From: Fasciola hepatica
Lineage: Eukaryota > Platyhelminthes > Trematoda > Plagiorchiida > Fasciolidae
DNA: 64,000 nucleotides
Direction of reading: 5' to 3'
NCBI GenBank assembly: GCA_948099385.1
Contig: CANUEZ040000129.1
Coordinates: 8,066,501 to 8,130,500, forward strand
The translations under genes were made by a program, and so were the position numbers. Below the pieces are notes generated by a model, which did not search any database, was not told where the DNA came from, and worked only from the letters and a program-made list of their open reading frames with translations. Each line of letters opens with the position of its first letter. Within the stretch, counting starts at the first letter, position 1. Positions 45,555-57,700 of this stretch are shown here, piece by piece.

Positions 45555-45690
45555 TGTAACGCATATTCCGAATGCGCTTAACGCGTAGCTTAACTAAAAA
45601 ATCCCAAAGTTACAGCAAGATTGATTCGCTGATTCCACAATACTGAATAAACAAATAATACGCAAATAAATTAGGTGCAAACCTCAACTG
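45555..45690 (+). repeat. TGTAA-start repeat, copy 1 (possible LTR edge)
   Basis: From TGTAACGCATATTCC the sequence aligns, with small gaps, to 62608 onward for about 130 bp. The best blocks are AACGCGTAGCT, AATCCCAAA, CAAGATTGATTCG and ACCTCAA. It starts about 110 bp upstream (element sense) of gag of BEL copy 2. It may therefore be the edge of that element's 5' LTR, in which case it should be read on the minus strand. A SINE-like repeat at 45703 interrupts it. Confidence 0.55.
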
Positions 45691-45702
45691 TACAACCACA
45701 AC

Positions 45703-45955
45703 GTTTATCAACGAACACCAGGGTTCAGCTAAGGTCATCGTCAGATACGACCGCCATGGCAGTCCGAGTTCGAATCAAAATATGCCACGGCGCATGGGCA
45801 AGATATAGACAAATGTTCAAGTGTAGTATTTGATGCGCGCTGTACTTATTCAAGAGTCGATAAGATAAATAGCATAGTCTCAACAACACAAGCAGGTGAC
45901 AACGGCTGACGAGGATTTCCACAAATGCAATTTACACCCTGCTACCCGGCCTTAC
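45703..45955 (+). repeat. SINE-like repeat, plus copy (left arm of inverted pair)
   Basis: About 250 bp match 46421-46670 in reverse complement, with scattered substitutions and small gaps. Read on the plus strand, the first 75 bases contain an A-box-like GGTTCAGCTAAGG (45722-45734) and a B-box-like GAGTTCGAATC (about 45766-45776), at tRNA-like spacing. The unit probably derives from a tRNA and is a SINE. The two copies point toward each other. Confidence 0.65.
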
Positions 45956-46420
45956 CTGAGTCTGGCCTGGGGTGAGAGCCGCGGTGCGGAGATCTCATTG
46001 TTTGAGGTTTTGAGCCGAACATACTTTTACAGTGATAAAATCACGCGTTGATCTCCCTGATGTTTCAAGCACCTTGTGCTCATCTCGACTCTTCATCGAG
46101 TATTCTTCAGTTTTATTTGGCCATGTACTTGACTCTTAGTCGGCAAACCCTTTGTTCTTTACCTTCTTCAAACTGTCTACGCCTCTCAATCACACCGTAG
46201 CCCTTTATCCGTACAACGATAATGACGTATCACCTTCAGGTGAAACTCTAAGACATGAACGTATGGAGCGTAACCTCAAGAAAACCTGCAAGGGCATCTG
46301 CGACTAGCCAACAATAAATGGAGCCCATGGCGACCGACGTATGCACCGGCCTTGGGGTCCCGGTAGGTTAGAGCGATTTGGTACCCCTATCTACTCCCTG
46401 GATGTTGACCGTTTCATGGG
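45956..46420. other. spacer between inverted SINE-like repeats
   Basis: About 465 bp with no frame or motif recognised. Confidence 0.5.
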
Positions 46421-46670
46421 AGAGCCTAGTGGGCGGTGTAACGTGCATATGTGGAAATCCCCGCCAGCCGTTTTCACCTACTTGTGTTGTTGAGACTATG
46501 CTATTTATCTTATCGACTCTAGAATAAGTACAGCGCGCATCGAATACTACACTTGAACATTTGTCTATATCTTGCCCATGCGCCGTGGCATATTTTGATT
46601 CGAAATCGGACTGCCATGGCGGTCGTATCTGACGGTGACCTTAGCTGAACCCTGGTGTTCTTCGATGAAC
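46421..46670 (-). repeat. SINE-like repeat, minus copy (right arm of inverted pair)
   Basis: Reverse complement of 45703-45955. The tRNA-like head lies at the high-coordinate end (GACCTTAGCTGAACCCTGG, 46637-46655 on the plus strand). Differences from the left arm show the pair is not newly duplicated, or that two separate SINE insertions occurred. Confidence 0.65.
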
Positions 46671-47222
46671 TTTGTAGCCTTGTTGCGTCAGGGTAAGTCC
46701 CGATCGAAGGATAAGTTATTTGGAGTTGAGACCCTTGGTGTTTAAGCGCCAACTTTTGAAGCCGCGAAAGTCATCTCCCATCGTTATTGTTCCATACGGT
46801 ATATTTGTTGGATTTATAGTATTCGTCCTGTGATGCTCAGAGTGTGATATGCCTAAATATATTTTCCCTTGCGGAAGTATTTCGATAAATCAACTTGTTA
46901 TATTTCGTGTGCATGGAATTTCAAAGTGAGACCCTTCAAACAACCCATATTTCTTACTGACTTAACAGTGTTCAAACTAATGAAAACTTTCCGGAGTCCC
47001 TCAATCCTTTTTCAGAGAACGGCCCCTACTTTCTGCCGTCTCAACAGCGTAGGTTTGAAGGACAAAGAGCCATCAGTGGTGGTAGGCATCCTGAGAGATA
47101 ATTCGATGGCTGAATCATCCAGAAAGTTATTGAAGTTTCTCGAGAAACCATACAATCCCGTGACACAGATGGTCTCATCTGGTGAAGTTCACTGTAAACG
47201 ACTACTGCTAGAACACGGATAG
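46671..47222. other. anonymous DNA with one 117-codon frame
   Basis: The plus-strand frame 46869-47222 shows no recognised domain. It lies directly before the GAATT-tailed segment and could be element-derived, but nothing in it confirms this. Confidence 0.35.
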
Positions 47223-47462
47223 AGTCTGTGTTCCACCCGCTGATACGCGTTAGGAGCTATTTTATGTGGTGTATGAGTTCGGAAAGCAGCTGGAACAGCC
47301 TTGCGGCGAAGATGTTTCACTGACAGTAGTTAGAGCCCCTGGCCCACTGGATGTGTGCTACTGATAGCCTCTAACAAGGATAAGACAGCTACGCAGGGCT
47401 TCCGTAGCTTTCGATGGTTTCAACATGCTTGCGGCATGAATTGAATTGAATTGAATTGAATG
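47223..47462 (+). repeat. GAATT-tailed segment, possible non-LTR 3' end
   Basis: A stretch ending in about 4.5 copies of the pentamer GAATT (47438-47460), just after TGCTTGCGGCAT. Short tandem repeats at the 3' end are typical of RTE-like and related non-LTR elements and their SINEs. There is no RT frame upstream, so this may be a severely 5'-truncated copy. A plain microsatellite is the alternative. Confidence 0.4.
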
Positions 47463-50400
47463 GCATATTTCTTGACCGTGATCAATACACATGCACGGAT
47501 CTTATACCATATATATACTTGTGTGGCTCTAGCCACGGGTTTTCCTCTTTGGTTTATTCTTCCTTGTTAACTTCTTTCCTCAACTAAGCGCATTACTCTG
47601 ATGAATCATGACAAACAACCATAAGGCTGGTGAGAGGATTATGTCCATCAGCTGTTCACCCATGGTTGACTGTGATTGACTGGTATTTCTGTAATGTCGG
47701 AAGAGCCTAGCCACAGAAATACTCCTGATTTCCATGTTATTATATGTCGGACTTCTTATGCCAAAGCTGAATGGCCTACCTTTGAGTATGATGGGACAGT
47801 AGACCGTTCGTGGGCGTTCTAGCTAGAAACTCTTTCTGACGAATTCCTTCTAGCAAGGAATCCCGTATCCACAAACATCTAAGGACGAAGGTGCGCAAGT
47901 ATGTCTGTTGTCACTTGCGCCAGGTAGCTGGCGGCTGTCTCCGACGCCTCAAGAAAATACCTCTCTAGACCATACCCATCCTTGTTATTTCAAGTGAAGG
48001 AAGACCCACGCAAATGATAACTCCTGAGAGAAACTGATCCTAGATGGTCCTTCACATGAAACAGGACTTATATTAAAGAAGTAATATAGTGACTTGTTGA
48101 GTAAAGACAGAAGAATTGGAGCAAAGGTACTTCTAATCAGAATGCGCTACCCTAAAGTGGCTGTCCTAGCACTCGCGTTTTTCAGAACCTACGAAGTATA
48201 CATTGCAGTCCCACGCGTTTGTCATTCGCGTTGGAGACCAAGACCTGGATTTGGATCCGCCGATCCCAGGGGAATTCGGCTAATATGTCCTTCGAACCAA
48301 TTCGGGCAGATGCAAGTCGCGTCACCAGCCCAGTCCGAGACAGCATTTGAGTGAGATCCATGGCATGCAAGCCAGTATACGCAAGCTGAACTGTCCAGTC
48401 AGCAGTCAGCATCGGTTGGGCCAGCGAATGGAAATTTAAGTAACAAAATTTGACTTGGACTAACCATAATTACCATGGAATTTGGAATATGGTTTTACAG
48501 GACTTACCTTTTAGTAAGCATATTTTGAGAACTTTCTTCCTCCATCAGAGTGCAGAAGGCATTTTGTCCATCACTTACCGCTTGCTTTACGCCATCCCAG
48601 GTCTGAACTTATCGCACTTTTGTTTAACTTCTGATGGTTTTCCACAAATGAATCTTTGCACTACTCAAGTTAAACGGAGTACCGCAAAACTGAACCCTCC
48701 TACACGGTCCAGTTATCTATCACCCAGCTCACCGGCAACGCGAAATGCGAGGTGCAGTGAAAACTGGTGTTCTAAGCCTTTCTGCAGTGCCCAAAGGTCT
48801 ATTCCTTGGTCACCAGCAGCACGGAATGAAAGACTCTGAGCCACAAAGCAGTGAGAAGATGCGAGGCTGGAGCCTTAATGTTCCTGGATTTTCTCACTAT
48901 CTTCTTGTCTGAATGTCATTGGTGTCCTGTAAGGTGGTTCACTGGATAACGAGGCAACGGGGAAAAGGATAGTGGTTTAAAATACAAATCTTGACGGAAT
49001 TTTGCATCTGGTGTTGCCGCTGAGCCGGAAGACAGGCCGCTGGGCCCTGCGAAAGGGTTCACAATAATGGTCTTTACTGTACCTTATGTTTGTGTTGCCG
49101 GTGATCTGGAGAATAGGTCTCTGAATAGTGGAAGAGAGTTCAGCCTGGTGGCTGTCCGCTCAGCATGAGCGACAAAAAAGATTCCACCCCTGCCAATCAG
49201 TCGGACGTCAAACACTCAGAGTTTTGAACCACGAGCGCCGCGCGGCCTTTCCAACGCAAATGTCTGGGACACTTGGGTTTCGATTCCGTGTCCTCCCTGA
49301 GACCGCCTGATCAGATGAACCTGGTGACGAAATGGCTAAATTTCTGAGCCTCTTCATCCATGTTCACAAGATAATATCGAGATCTGCATTTTAAGCCGCC
49401 CTCCTTTTTCCCAAAACCCCGTTACCCAGAGTACTAACTTGCAGCTGTCCGGCGGTGTTCAGATAACGAGATAACTAAAGAATCCGGGAACATTTTTGGG
49501 TTTAAGCCTCCTACTAGTGTACCTCAGTATTCTGGTTGAGTACGGCGCAGTTCAGCTTATTGGAGCTATGGAAGTATATCGAAGTTTTGTGAAGTTTCGT
49601 GAGTTAACCCAGGTTATATTAATCTACTTGGAGTAACAGAATTGCAGTCGGGAGGCTTTTTACTTGGTCACGTTTGCGCTATCCTCGTAGCACCGCAGAG
49701 TATCATTCGGTGCTTTTGTGAGGCAATCTTTACTCGCTTCAAGATTTTTGTGCTTTTGCGGTGAAAGGTTGTACTCGCCAGGGTCAGAGCTTTCCGCGTT
49801 TGGTTATAAAGCTCTTTAGCTATTTTCACCCTAAATTTGGTGTGTCTGTCAGAGTGCCACGTGTGTCTGACACCTGTCTCGTGTCCATGTGGGAAAAACT
49901 AGTAGTAAACTGTGAAGAGTATGAGGTGTACTAGAGGTGGGTTTACCCAAGGTGATCGACAACGGAGAGGGAAACCCATCACCCATGCAAACGGAACCCA
50001 TGGGCTGAGTGGGTTTGTGACCTTTGCAGGGAGGTGGCCCCTTCTAGCCTTCAAGTTGCAGACCCAAGCAGGGGACCAAGGCCCATCAGGTACTACCTCT
50101 AGCATGTACCCAAAAATACGCCAAACAGGTAGCAAAAAGTAGTTTTCAGAGGTAGCGGACCAGCCGGACAGGATAGTTGTTGGGACGAATGTGCAAGTTC
50201 CGAGTGTTTGCCCCGTGGCCTTTGCCTCATCTCTCTTGAAGAAGATAGGCTGGAGCTAGTGGATTGAGCAAAAGCCTGGGAAGGCAAGACAGTCCATGGA
50301 GAAGAATGCGCGTGGTATTGCGAGGGACAGTCCAGTGTTGGCGGACGATCCCAATCCCCTGGTGTCGGAAAGAGAAGCGAAGGATCGGCAGAGGCAGATC

Positions 50401-50699
50401 TTGTAGATGGGAATGGTCCTGAGCCGCGGGCTCCCGATCTTGAATAGGGGGGAGTTTTTCATAGGGGAATAAAATGCTATTAGAGACGTTCATGGGGGGT
50501 ATGGCAAACTGCACATTGCAGGTGATTCCCACCCTATTGCTCTAAGAGTGCAGAGAGAGAAGACACGGAAGCCACCACTCGCGTAAAAAAGGTACGTATT
50601 GCGAGACCAAAGGTAGTCAAGTTCCCTGAGGAGTCCACCTGAGATGGAAAGCTGTCGGTGACAGCAGTGATGGCCCATGCAATCAACGGCACATATCAG
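47463..50699. other. anonymous DNA, no firm gene
   Basis: Frames of up to 129 codons (48450-48839, +) have no recognisable domain. The 49.9-50.5 kb part may be the 5' region of LINE C, but no ORF1 motif could be confirmed. Confidence 0.4.
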
Positions 50700-52179
50700 G
50701 TTGCCCCATACTAGCATAGAGTAAATCCCGGCGGTCTAAAACCAGGTAGAAACCTGGCTCAACTGGCCAGAGTATTGGTGAGAAGCCCCAGCGGCAGAGC
50801 AGTGCAGCACTCGGCTCTTGGGCTATCAGGCTGACGATAGTAAAGAAAGCCGAGTACATGTTCGGAAATAGTTGTAGTTGAGGTCTCATTGGAGAATAAA
50901 AGTCAGGAATACTGTCCGGAAGTGGAGGATATCTTGGATATTCCCGGTTTGGGTGTCACAGCAACACTTGTATAGATGGTTAGGGAGTCGTCGGAAGTCT
51001 TGGATCGCCAAACTTCTTCGTTTGCACTAGTGGGGGGTTATTACAAAAACTTGCTATCTTCTCGGGTGTTACGTCCGAGAACCAGGCAGGACTTGGATAG
51101 ATGAGGCATCTAAACGAAAAGGCAAACGCCGTGGCATTGTACACAAAAGTAGGTAGCATCCGAAAAAAATAGGTGGAACACTTCGAAGCCGATTGGCAGC
51201 ACGAAAAGCCAACATTTGCTGCTACGGAAACATGTTTTTTTGAGAAAATCGCCGTAACTAAGAAGTAAAGGTTTGCAAACCACAGGTGCCATAGAAAGCG
51301 AGGCTGTCCTGGAGGAGTGTTGACCATCCTCACCAGGTCAGGTACAAACCACAGTGAGACTCTGAATAAGATTGGCTCTAGAAGTACCCAGCTGTACGCA
51401 GTTACGATCATTCTTCCGGGCAGGGGGGTTAACTTCGACCGTGTACTGGGCACCGGGTGGAAACTTGGACTAGGATGTTGGCTTACTGAGGGCACCGACA
51501 GGGCTAGTAGAGAGGCACAACATACCCTCATAGTGAGTAAGTTAAACCTACAGCTCACAGGCCGGACGGGTGAAGTCTGCTTGCCAGGATACCAGGAGAC
51601 CTTCTTAGGACGGATGCATGCAAGTGCGATGGACCAACATAATAGAGGATCCCAGATATACGCCCGGAATAGTGCTACTCTTGAATGATCTGGCAATAAT
51701 GAATCTCCCTGTCTACATATCTAAACTACAAAACAGTGCACTATTGGGAAAAAATGATCAAGAGCTTCCCAAAATCGCTCTGTGCTTACGGCAATCCAAA
51801 GTGGCCTCAAGGCTGGTTAGGAATTTCGCTGGTGTGGATACAGGTGAGCTGTGCGCTAGGGTGGTGGAGCTGAGGTAAGGCACGGTAGGAGAATCTACTG
51901 TCAGGAAAGCTGGCGGGTAGTAAAAAGATACTGAAATGCCCTCTAGAACGGGTCTGCAACCTTGAACTTACGGATTGGGAGGGCAAATCAATGTGGTAGA
52001 GAGCTGCCATTCCCGAGGCCATCAAAAGTGGAAACGGCAGCCGGAAACTTTACGAAGCTTACGGCCGTCGGCTTGCCTAGACCCGTTATAAAATGCTTAG
52101 AAAAGAGAAAGTGGGCCTTCTCTGAACTTCTAAGTGACAGTTTGAGCTCAACTGGGCCAAAATCGTAAGAAGGCCGCGG

Positions 52180-53100
52180 AAGAAATTCAATAGCTACTTA
52201 TAGTCAAAAAGCTCAACAGAGGATGCAACAGGTCCACTATCCTCTACGAACCACGGCATCGCCGCTGATGACCAGGGCAAGGCAGATGCCCTGGGCTAGT
52301 GCTTCGGTAGTGTACATGGGGTAGATAGTGGGGCCCGAGTAAATTTGGCTATGACGCCTACTCCTCTGCAATTAAACGAGCCAAGTCCTTCAGATAAAAC
52401 CGTGCATAGGTACCTACAGGAGTTAAGTTTCCGTAAGTGGGCTGGGCCAGGTGGCACTTAGCCGGCTATCGTCAGGACGACGGCGGATATCATAGCTCCA
52501 TGCGTAAGCAAGCTGCACAGATCCATGATGGACCAGAGTAAGCCGCCTCAGGACTGAAAAAGGCTGGCTGTCGCGTCGACACATAAGAGTAGACTTAGCC
52601 AGCTATGGATGAATGAAGACCGGTAAGCATACCTGGCACTCTATATAACGTTCTTGAGAAGGTCTTCCGTGCCCATATGTGCCAGCTTTTACCGAAGTAC
52701 CATGTGCTATACCCAGCACAGCGTGGATTCCCAAAATGTAGACCTTACCTGAAGAACCTCTTGTGCTTCTTAGATGAAGTGACTCGAGGACTGGATGAAG
52801 GTAAGCAAGTAGAAGTATGTCAACCTGGCTTTAGCAAATCGTTTGACTTCGTTAACCATCGCCTGTTGCTGTGGAAATGGAGACGTTCGGCATAGGCGAG
52901 CCGGTATAAAGATAGCTGGAGGACCTCCTTTCCCCCAGAAAGTTTTACTTCAGAGTAGGGGGCAGGTTTTCTAGTTTGGTGAAGGTAGCCAATGGCGTAC
53001 CTCAAGGATACACCCTAAGCCCAACACTATTATTGTTGGTTATTAACGACCTGGCACCCTCCTTTCAATCGCTTAATTTCATTCCTGTAGAAAACGTGAA
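52180..53100 (+). pseudogene. LINE C reverse transcriptase core
   Basis: SLSQLWMNEDR-like and LALYITFLRR traces precede frame 52677-52895 (LYPAQRGFPKCRPYLKNLLCFLDEVTRGLDEGKQVEV and a motif A remnant GFSKSFDFVNHRLLL). Frame 52976-53260 has NGVPQGYTLSPTLLLLVINDLAPSF, close to the motif B block GVPQGSVLGPLLFLLFINDL. The YADD motif C that should follow is lost. RT copies the LINE RNA at the nicked target. Confidence 0.8.
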
Positions 53101-53240
53101 AGTCGTAAGATCTGAGGGTAGAGGTGATCTCGGCAGGGATATAGAAACCGTCCCGGGCTGGTCAACCAGGCGGGACTTAAAGCTTAAAGCCAGAAGAAGA
53201 CATTTGTTACCAGGGGCACCAAGAGGCCCAACTGTCACCA

Positions 53241-53860
53241 GTGACCACAGAAACGGTTAGAAGATTTCGCGACCTCGAGGTCATCACAAACAGTGAACTT
53301 ATACTATCGGACCAGTGCACCGTTGCTGCGCAAGAGGCACGAGGTAGGCTCCTTAGACCGCGTTGCTGGCAGCCGAAGATATTCACACCTACTTACGTGT
53401 CTCTCATACGAACTTACCTGGAAGTTAGCGTGCGGGCTCAGGCATTATTCCACAAAATGGACAGCGCCGGCTTGGAGAACATTTATCGTCTTGCGATGCG
53501 AATGGTTGAGGGGCAGAGGGGAAAGACGATTGAACAGAGACTCTGCTACCTCAGTCTTTTCGCGTGGGAAAGAAAGAGGCTTCGAGGGAAGCCCGTAGGA
53601 ACCTTCGAGGTAATAAAAGGTTTGTTCGGTCTTAGGTAGGATGGTCTATCCCAGAGGGCTTTAGACTCCTGAGCAAGGAGATGAGAGGAGAAGCTGGCGA
53701 AAGTTCGGGCCAGGTTGACAGCCAGATCGCACTTCTTTACCAACAGGCTAATAAAAAATCGGAACAGTGGGCTTGGCGAACTGATAGACCTGCAGACCAT
53801 CCAGTCCTTCAAGGGGGCCCAAATCGTAAGCCGCACGATATAGTCCATGGCAGTGAGGTA
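53241..53860 (+). pseudogene. LINE C thumb and C-terminal region
   Basis: The 132-codon frame 53241-53639 (RFRDLEVITNSELILSDQCT, EARGRLLRP, KIFTPTYVSLIRTYLE, GKTIEQRLCYLSLFAWERKRLRG) corresponds to the post-RT region of CR1-type elements. After a frame change, AKVRARLTARSHFFTNRLIN and DLQTIQSF follow. The same region is recognisable in LINE D (60.9-61.5 kb) and LINE E (62.3-62.6 kb). Confidence 0.8.
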
Positions 53861-53865
53861 TAAGC

Positions 53866-55010
53866 TTGTCCCAATACGGTTTCCTACCACACAGATCTTG
53901 CGTCACCAATATGCCGGCCGTGATTGGCAGTCTAACACAAGCATTTCATGAGAGATGGATATCTCCTACCTACTTCATGGACCTTGCCAAAGCCTTTGAT
54001 GGATTGCCCCATTGTCTCCTGCAGTTAAAGTTAAAAAGGTATGGCATTCCGGGCCGGCTATAATCGGGTACCCGCAGCTTTCTTACGCGTTGATCCTTCG
54101 CGAGCTCCATCGGAGTGACTCGGGGATCATTGCCTGACCCCTTCTTCTTCCTGCCAATATCGGTGACCTAGTTTGATGTCATCCCCACCACCATAACAGT
54201 TTATGCACATGACATGATAATATGGAAATAAGATTTAATAGACTTTCAAGCGGCCACGGTTGCAACAAAAATCTGGTCTGCTAAACGGGGCCTGCCAGTC
54301 AACGACGACGTGACCCAGTGATATTTGGCACAGCTCCAAACCACCTTTTCTGGATCAACATCAGTGCTCAAATGCAAGATGTGGACCAGCACGAACTACC
54401 AGGATTTTGGCTCTGTAAAAACCTCCCTTAGTGTTTTTATGAAGGAAAGGCCGGCGAGTCCGGTTTCCTAAATCTGTATATGATTAGGCTTTCATTCCAT
54501 CATATATCGAAAGAAGAATTCCATCTCCCCCATGGAATGTACGTCCTTTCTGCGCTAGTTAAGAGCAGTCAGGTGGTACACAGCGGTCTGGCCAAGGATT
54601 GAGACGTGGTGGAACGGGTCCAGAGAAGAGCTATGAAGTTGGTGTATGGTTTGCAGCAAACCTCCTTCCCAGCTGGTCCGGCTGAACCGTATCTCTGTCC
54701 TTTAGACGTAAAACGTATAGGAGGAAATCTTCTACTGATGCACAAATCATTCTCTGCAGGTTAAGAAGATCAGTTTTTACAAGTCCAAGCTCAAAAACTC
54801 TAAGTAGGCGTAGTAAAAAGCCTTTTAAGCCCCGTCCCCGAAAAACTTGCAAGCCGACATTTCATCCCGCGCTAGAATATAGCTTTGTGGAGCAAACCTC
54901 CACAAGAAACAATAGAGCCGTCATCGAAAGCAACCCTTGCAACTCACTTGGATCCCCACCTGCCTTTAATCCTGGCCCAATCCCAAGCTGATCTACCCCT
55001 CTAGTCGGTC
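53866..55010 (+). pseudogene. second CR1-like RT fragment (LINE C2)
   Basis: Frame 53866-54063 restarts inside an RT: QYGFLPHRSCVTNM (usual Q-x-G-F-x-x-x-R-S-C) and motif A MDLAKAFDGLPH. Then come a damaged motif B (GVTRGSLPDPFFFL), a damaged motif C (VYAHDMII for YADD) and, near 54610, VQRRAMKLVYGL from the thumb. A RT middle block after the C-terminus of LINE C means this is a separate, 5'-truncated copy of a related LINE. A 3' end with a T-rich stretch near 55020-55045 is plausible. Confidence 0.75.
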
Positions 55011-56860
55011 ACGCCCTCGGGTTTTTTTCCTCTCTTTTCCCTTCAATCAGTAACAAAGAAATTTATTTTAAAAAATTATTTAGAAAATAAAGAATTATTA
55101 GAAAACGAAAAACTGAAATAGTTATTAAATAACTGAGCAAGCTAACAAAACAAACCAGTAATAGATAAAAGACAAAATGAGACCACTTTACTTTCCGATT
55201 TTCTTTTTGAACAGAGGGGAGACCATGTTGCGTCTCTCACCCACTTCCCAAGTCTTCCCACTGAACTTTTCCCCGTAAGTAACTGAAAAACTAATTTACA
55301 CATATAAATCAGTCACGAATAAATCCGTCATTATTTGTTTTTCCTTTTTCTAATCAGTTGCTTCTTGTTCTTGCTTTCGTCTGCCATCCCACTTTGTCCA
55401 GTTTCTTTCAGTTCTGTACGCCAAAGGAAATAAGATAGACTTAGGGCTCGGGATTGGATGGTCTGAAGCCTGTTACCCGCGAGTTGTTTCAAGACTGCAG
55501 GATGGAGTGTAACACCATAGCCACTCTGAAGTGTATTGTAATGGACGTTTTCGCTGCCTGAATACTGTCTCAGTGAACGATGATGATACGGAATGCCCCT
55601 CGCAGTTGACTTGCGATGAGGCTTTAATTTTTCCCCTAGTTTTTAAGAGGATTCGACGAAATGCACTGTAATGTCCATGTTGATTGAAAACTTCCTCTTC
55701 TGCTCACATTCCTATACTCTATGACCAATTTTGGACTGCCTTCTCTAACCTGATTCATGCTGACACAGTTTTGTGGTCGACAATTATCCACCGCTTGGTG
55801 CACTTGCTTTTTCTTTTCATGGTTGGGCTTTCTTACTGAGATTACTTTGACGACGGTTGGTACGGTATTGAGATGCACTGATTCAACCCAGTTTTGTTTT
55901 ATTACTCCTCGGTTTCATTTTCTCGCTCACGTCGACTGACCTTAGACGTTCAGCTCGTTTACGCTGATTTTTGGCTGCCACGCTCAAGAAATTGTTCTTT
56001 GGGCCTGATTAAGCTTGGAGAACTTGTTCTATTTGTTTGGACTTCAGGACAGGTATTTATTATTTACCTTTTTTGGCCAACTGTTCCCCTTTTTAGAGAA
56101 TTTTGTCCTATTTTTGACTACCTTTTTGGCTGGATAGTGACTGAGGCTCGCTGTCAAAGGTATGATCGTGTTTGTGCTTATATTTTTACTCGCTAATAGT
56201 ACGGTATAATTTGCAGAGCAATGGCGTTCTTGATTCGGGTTCTGCATCGATCTAGGCTACGCGTTGCCTTGAGGCTCCTAGGTGCTATCCAGAACGAGTG
56301 AAGCTTATTAGTCGGTGAATCGATAATTGAATCGTTGGCCAGGCTTCACCCGGACCAGGACTTGAGCTTTTTGGTCGGGACATACATTGTGCAGCAGTGA
56401 TTGCATAACTGGTGTGCATTTCGTCGGAAGAATTCTGGAAGCTTGGCTGGCAGAGACCGGTGACTGTCCTACAAAAACTGAACTGAATTGAACTGCCGCG
56501 CGGTCTGAACTTCCGAATCACTCTCAGTGATAGACATTTTAGGATTGTTTGGTGAAATAACATACGTTATTCCGTCCAAACTAAAGTACCGCAGTTGGCA
56601 TTACGGTGCGCGTACTTTCTGAAGTGTTTTACTGTCCAAAAACTGGTTATACGTTTCAGCTTTCCTTTTGATACTTTTTTTGGTGTCAGTGAAACTGACT
56701 CCGGAGAACATCCTTTATAGCACTCTTTTAGAGTGCACTTTTTGTCAAGTTATAAGGTTTTGGTTACAACCTGTCGGTGTTTGATAAGGTATTTTTACAC
56801 AAGCTCGATCACCGCTGCCGAAAATAGTCGACCGGAGATTGATTATATCAACCAGGCAGT
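55011..56860. other. anonymous DNA between LINE copies
   Basis: A/T-rich at first. Frames of up to 100 codons have no motif. A segment ending CTGAATTGAACTG near 56490 may be another non-LTR tail, but it is too short to call. Confidence 0.4.
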
Positions 56861-56919
56861 GGGCCATGGCAACAAGGAACGCACTGACCTGGTGGAGGAA
56901 GGGGGAATTCACGGCGACC

Positions 56920-57700
56920 AGTGTGGCCTTCCTTGCCACTGGGAGTGATCCAAGTTGGTAGAGGATGACTTCGAGCTGCATATCAAGTACGCATCCCTAA
57001 AGTGGATATGCGCCCACTGCTTCGTGTTCGCACTCGAGAGCTGGCACAAAATTCGAGGGGACTAAATGAAAATGGACAGGAACACGAAACTGGAACCAAG
57101 GCTGGAGAGAGCAAATTCGATCAATAGATTAGCGGGAAGGGAAAACTGTGCGCCAAGTCAGAAAAACTAGAAAAGGCAACCGAAGCCCAAGGGTAAATAA
57201 AACAAGGGGGCAGCAGGTTTCAGCGGCGCTGAAAAAGTCTCCTGTCAGATTTAGAATCCTTTAAGGAGCAAGTTAAACGACTGAATGCTGTAGTGGAACA
57301 CATGGATGTCATGGCAGACAGAAGTAGAAGGCTGTTACTTTATAAACTTAAGGGAAACTTCGTAAACAGCGGTAGAATCAGAAGGGATGAAAACAGCCGG
57401 TATGTGACTGGGGTTCTTAGGAAGGCTGGTCCCACTCCAAAGACACCAATAGTCAAGTGTCGTAGAACAGGACTATGGCAAGGATCGCAACCAGCTCCGC
57501 CACTACCCTTGGTATTTATCTGCCACAGAATATACCGGAGGGATGAGCGGCTATCCAGAGTAGGAGCAGTTGGGGGCGGCACAGAGGGAATAGCGAGGGT
57601 TAAACCCGACAGTTCGGCATTTGTCAAACGGAGTAATGCCGTAGTCTCGTTAAGGACGGACACACCCGATCTGAAGCGGCCGACTCCTTAAATGATGAAA
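56920..57700 (+). pseudogene. LINE D ORF1: PHD-like finger, coiled coil, RRM-like domain
   Basis: Around 56925-57025, a Cys/His cluster reads DQCGLPCHW, then SKLVEDDFELHIKYASLKWICAHC. This fits the second half of a PHD-type finger, where W-x-C-x-x-C closes the fold. Frame 57293-57691 follows with NAVVEHMDVMADRSRRLLLYKL, RDENSRYVTGVLRKAG and VKCRRTGLW, the pattern of the RRM-like segment in CR1-type ORF1 (R-x-x-D-x-x-x-V-x-x-x-L ... K-x-R-R-x-G). ORF1 proteins bind the LINE RNA. Frame breaks separate the domains. Confidence 0.55.

Larger units (their letters stand above)
50700..53860 (+). mobile_element. CR1-like LINE copy C, decayed
   Basis: Plus-strand, multi-frame remnants are in LINE order. 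There is a weak endonuclease trace (VETWLN near 50750), then a linker with YKMLRKEKV and QFELNWAKIVRRPRKKF (about 52080-52190). An RT entry block follows (LQELSFRKWAGPGG, about 52430), then RT blocks, thumb and a C-terminal HFFTNRLIN near 53730. That last motif resembles the ARxHFFxxRVxN signature of CR1-type ORF2 ends. Stops and frameshifts occur throughout. Confidence 0.78.
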
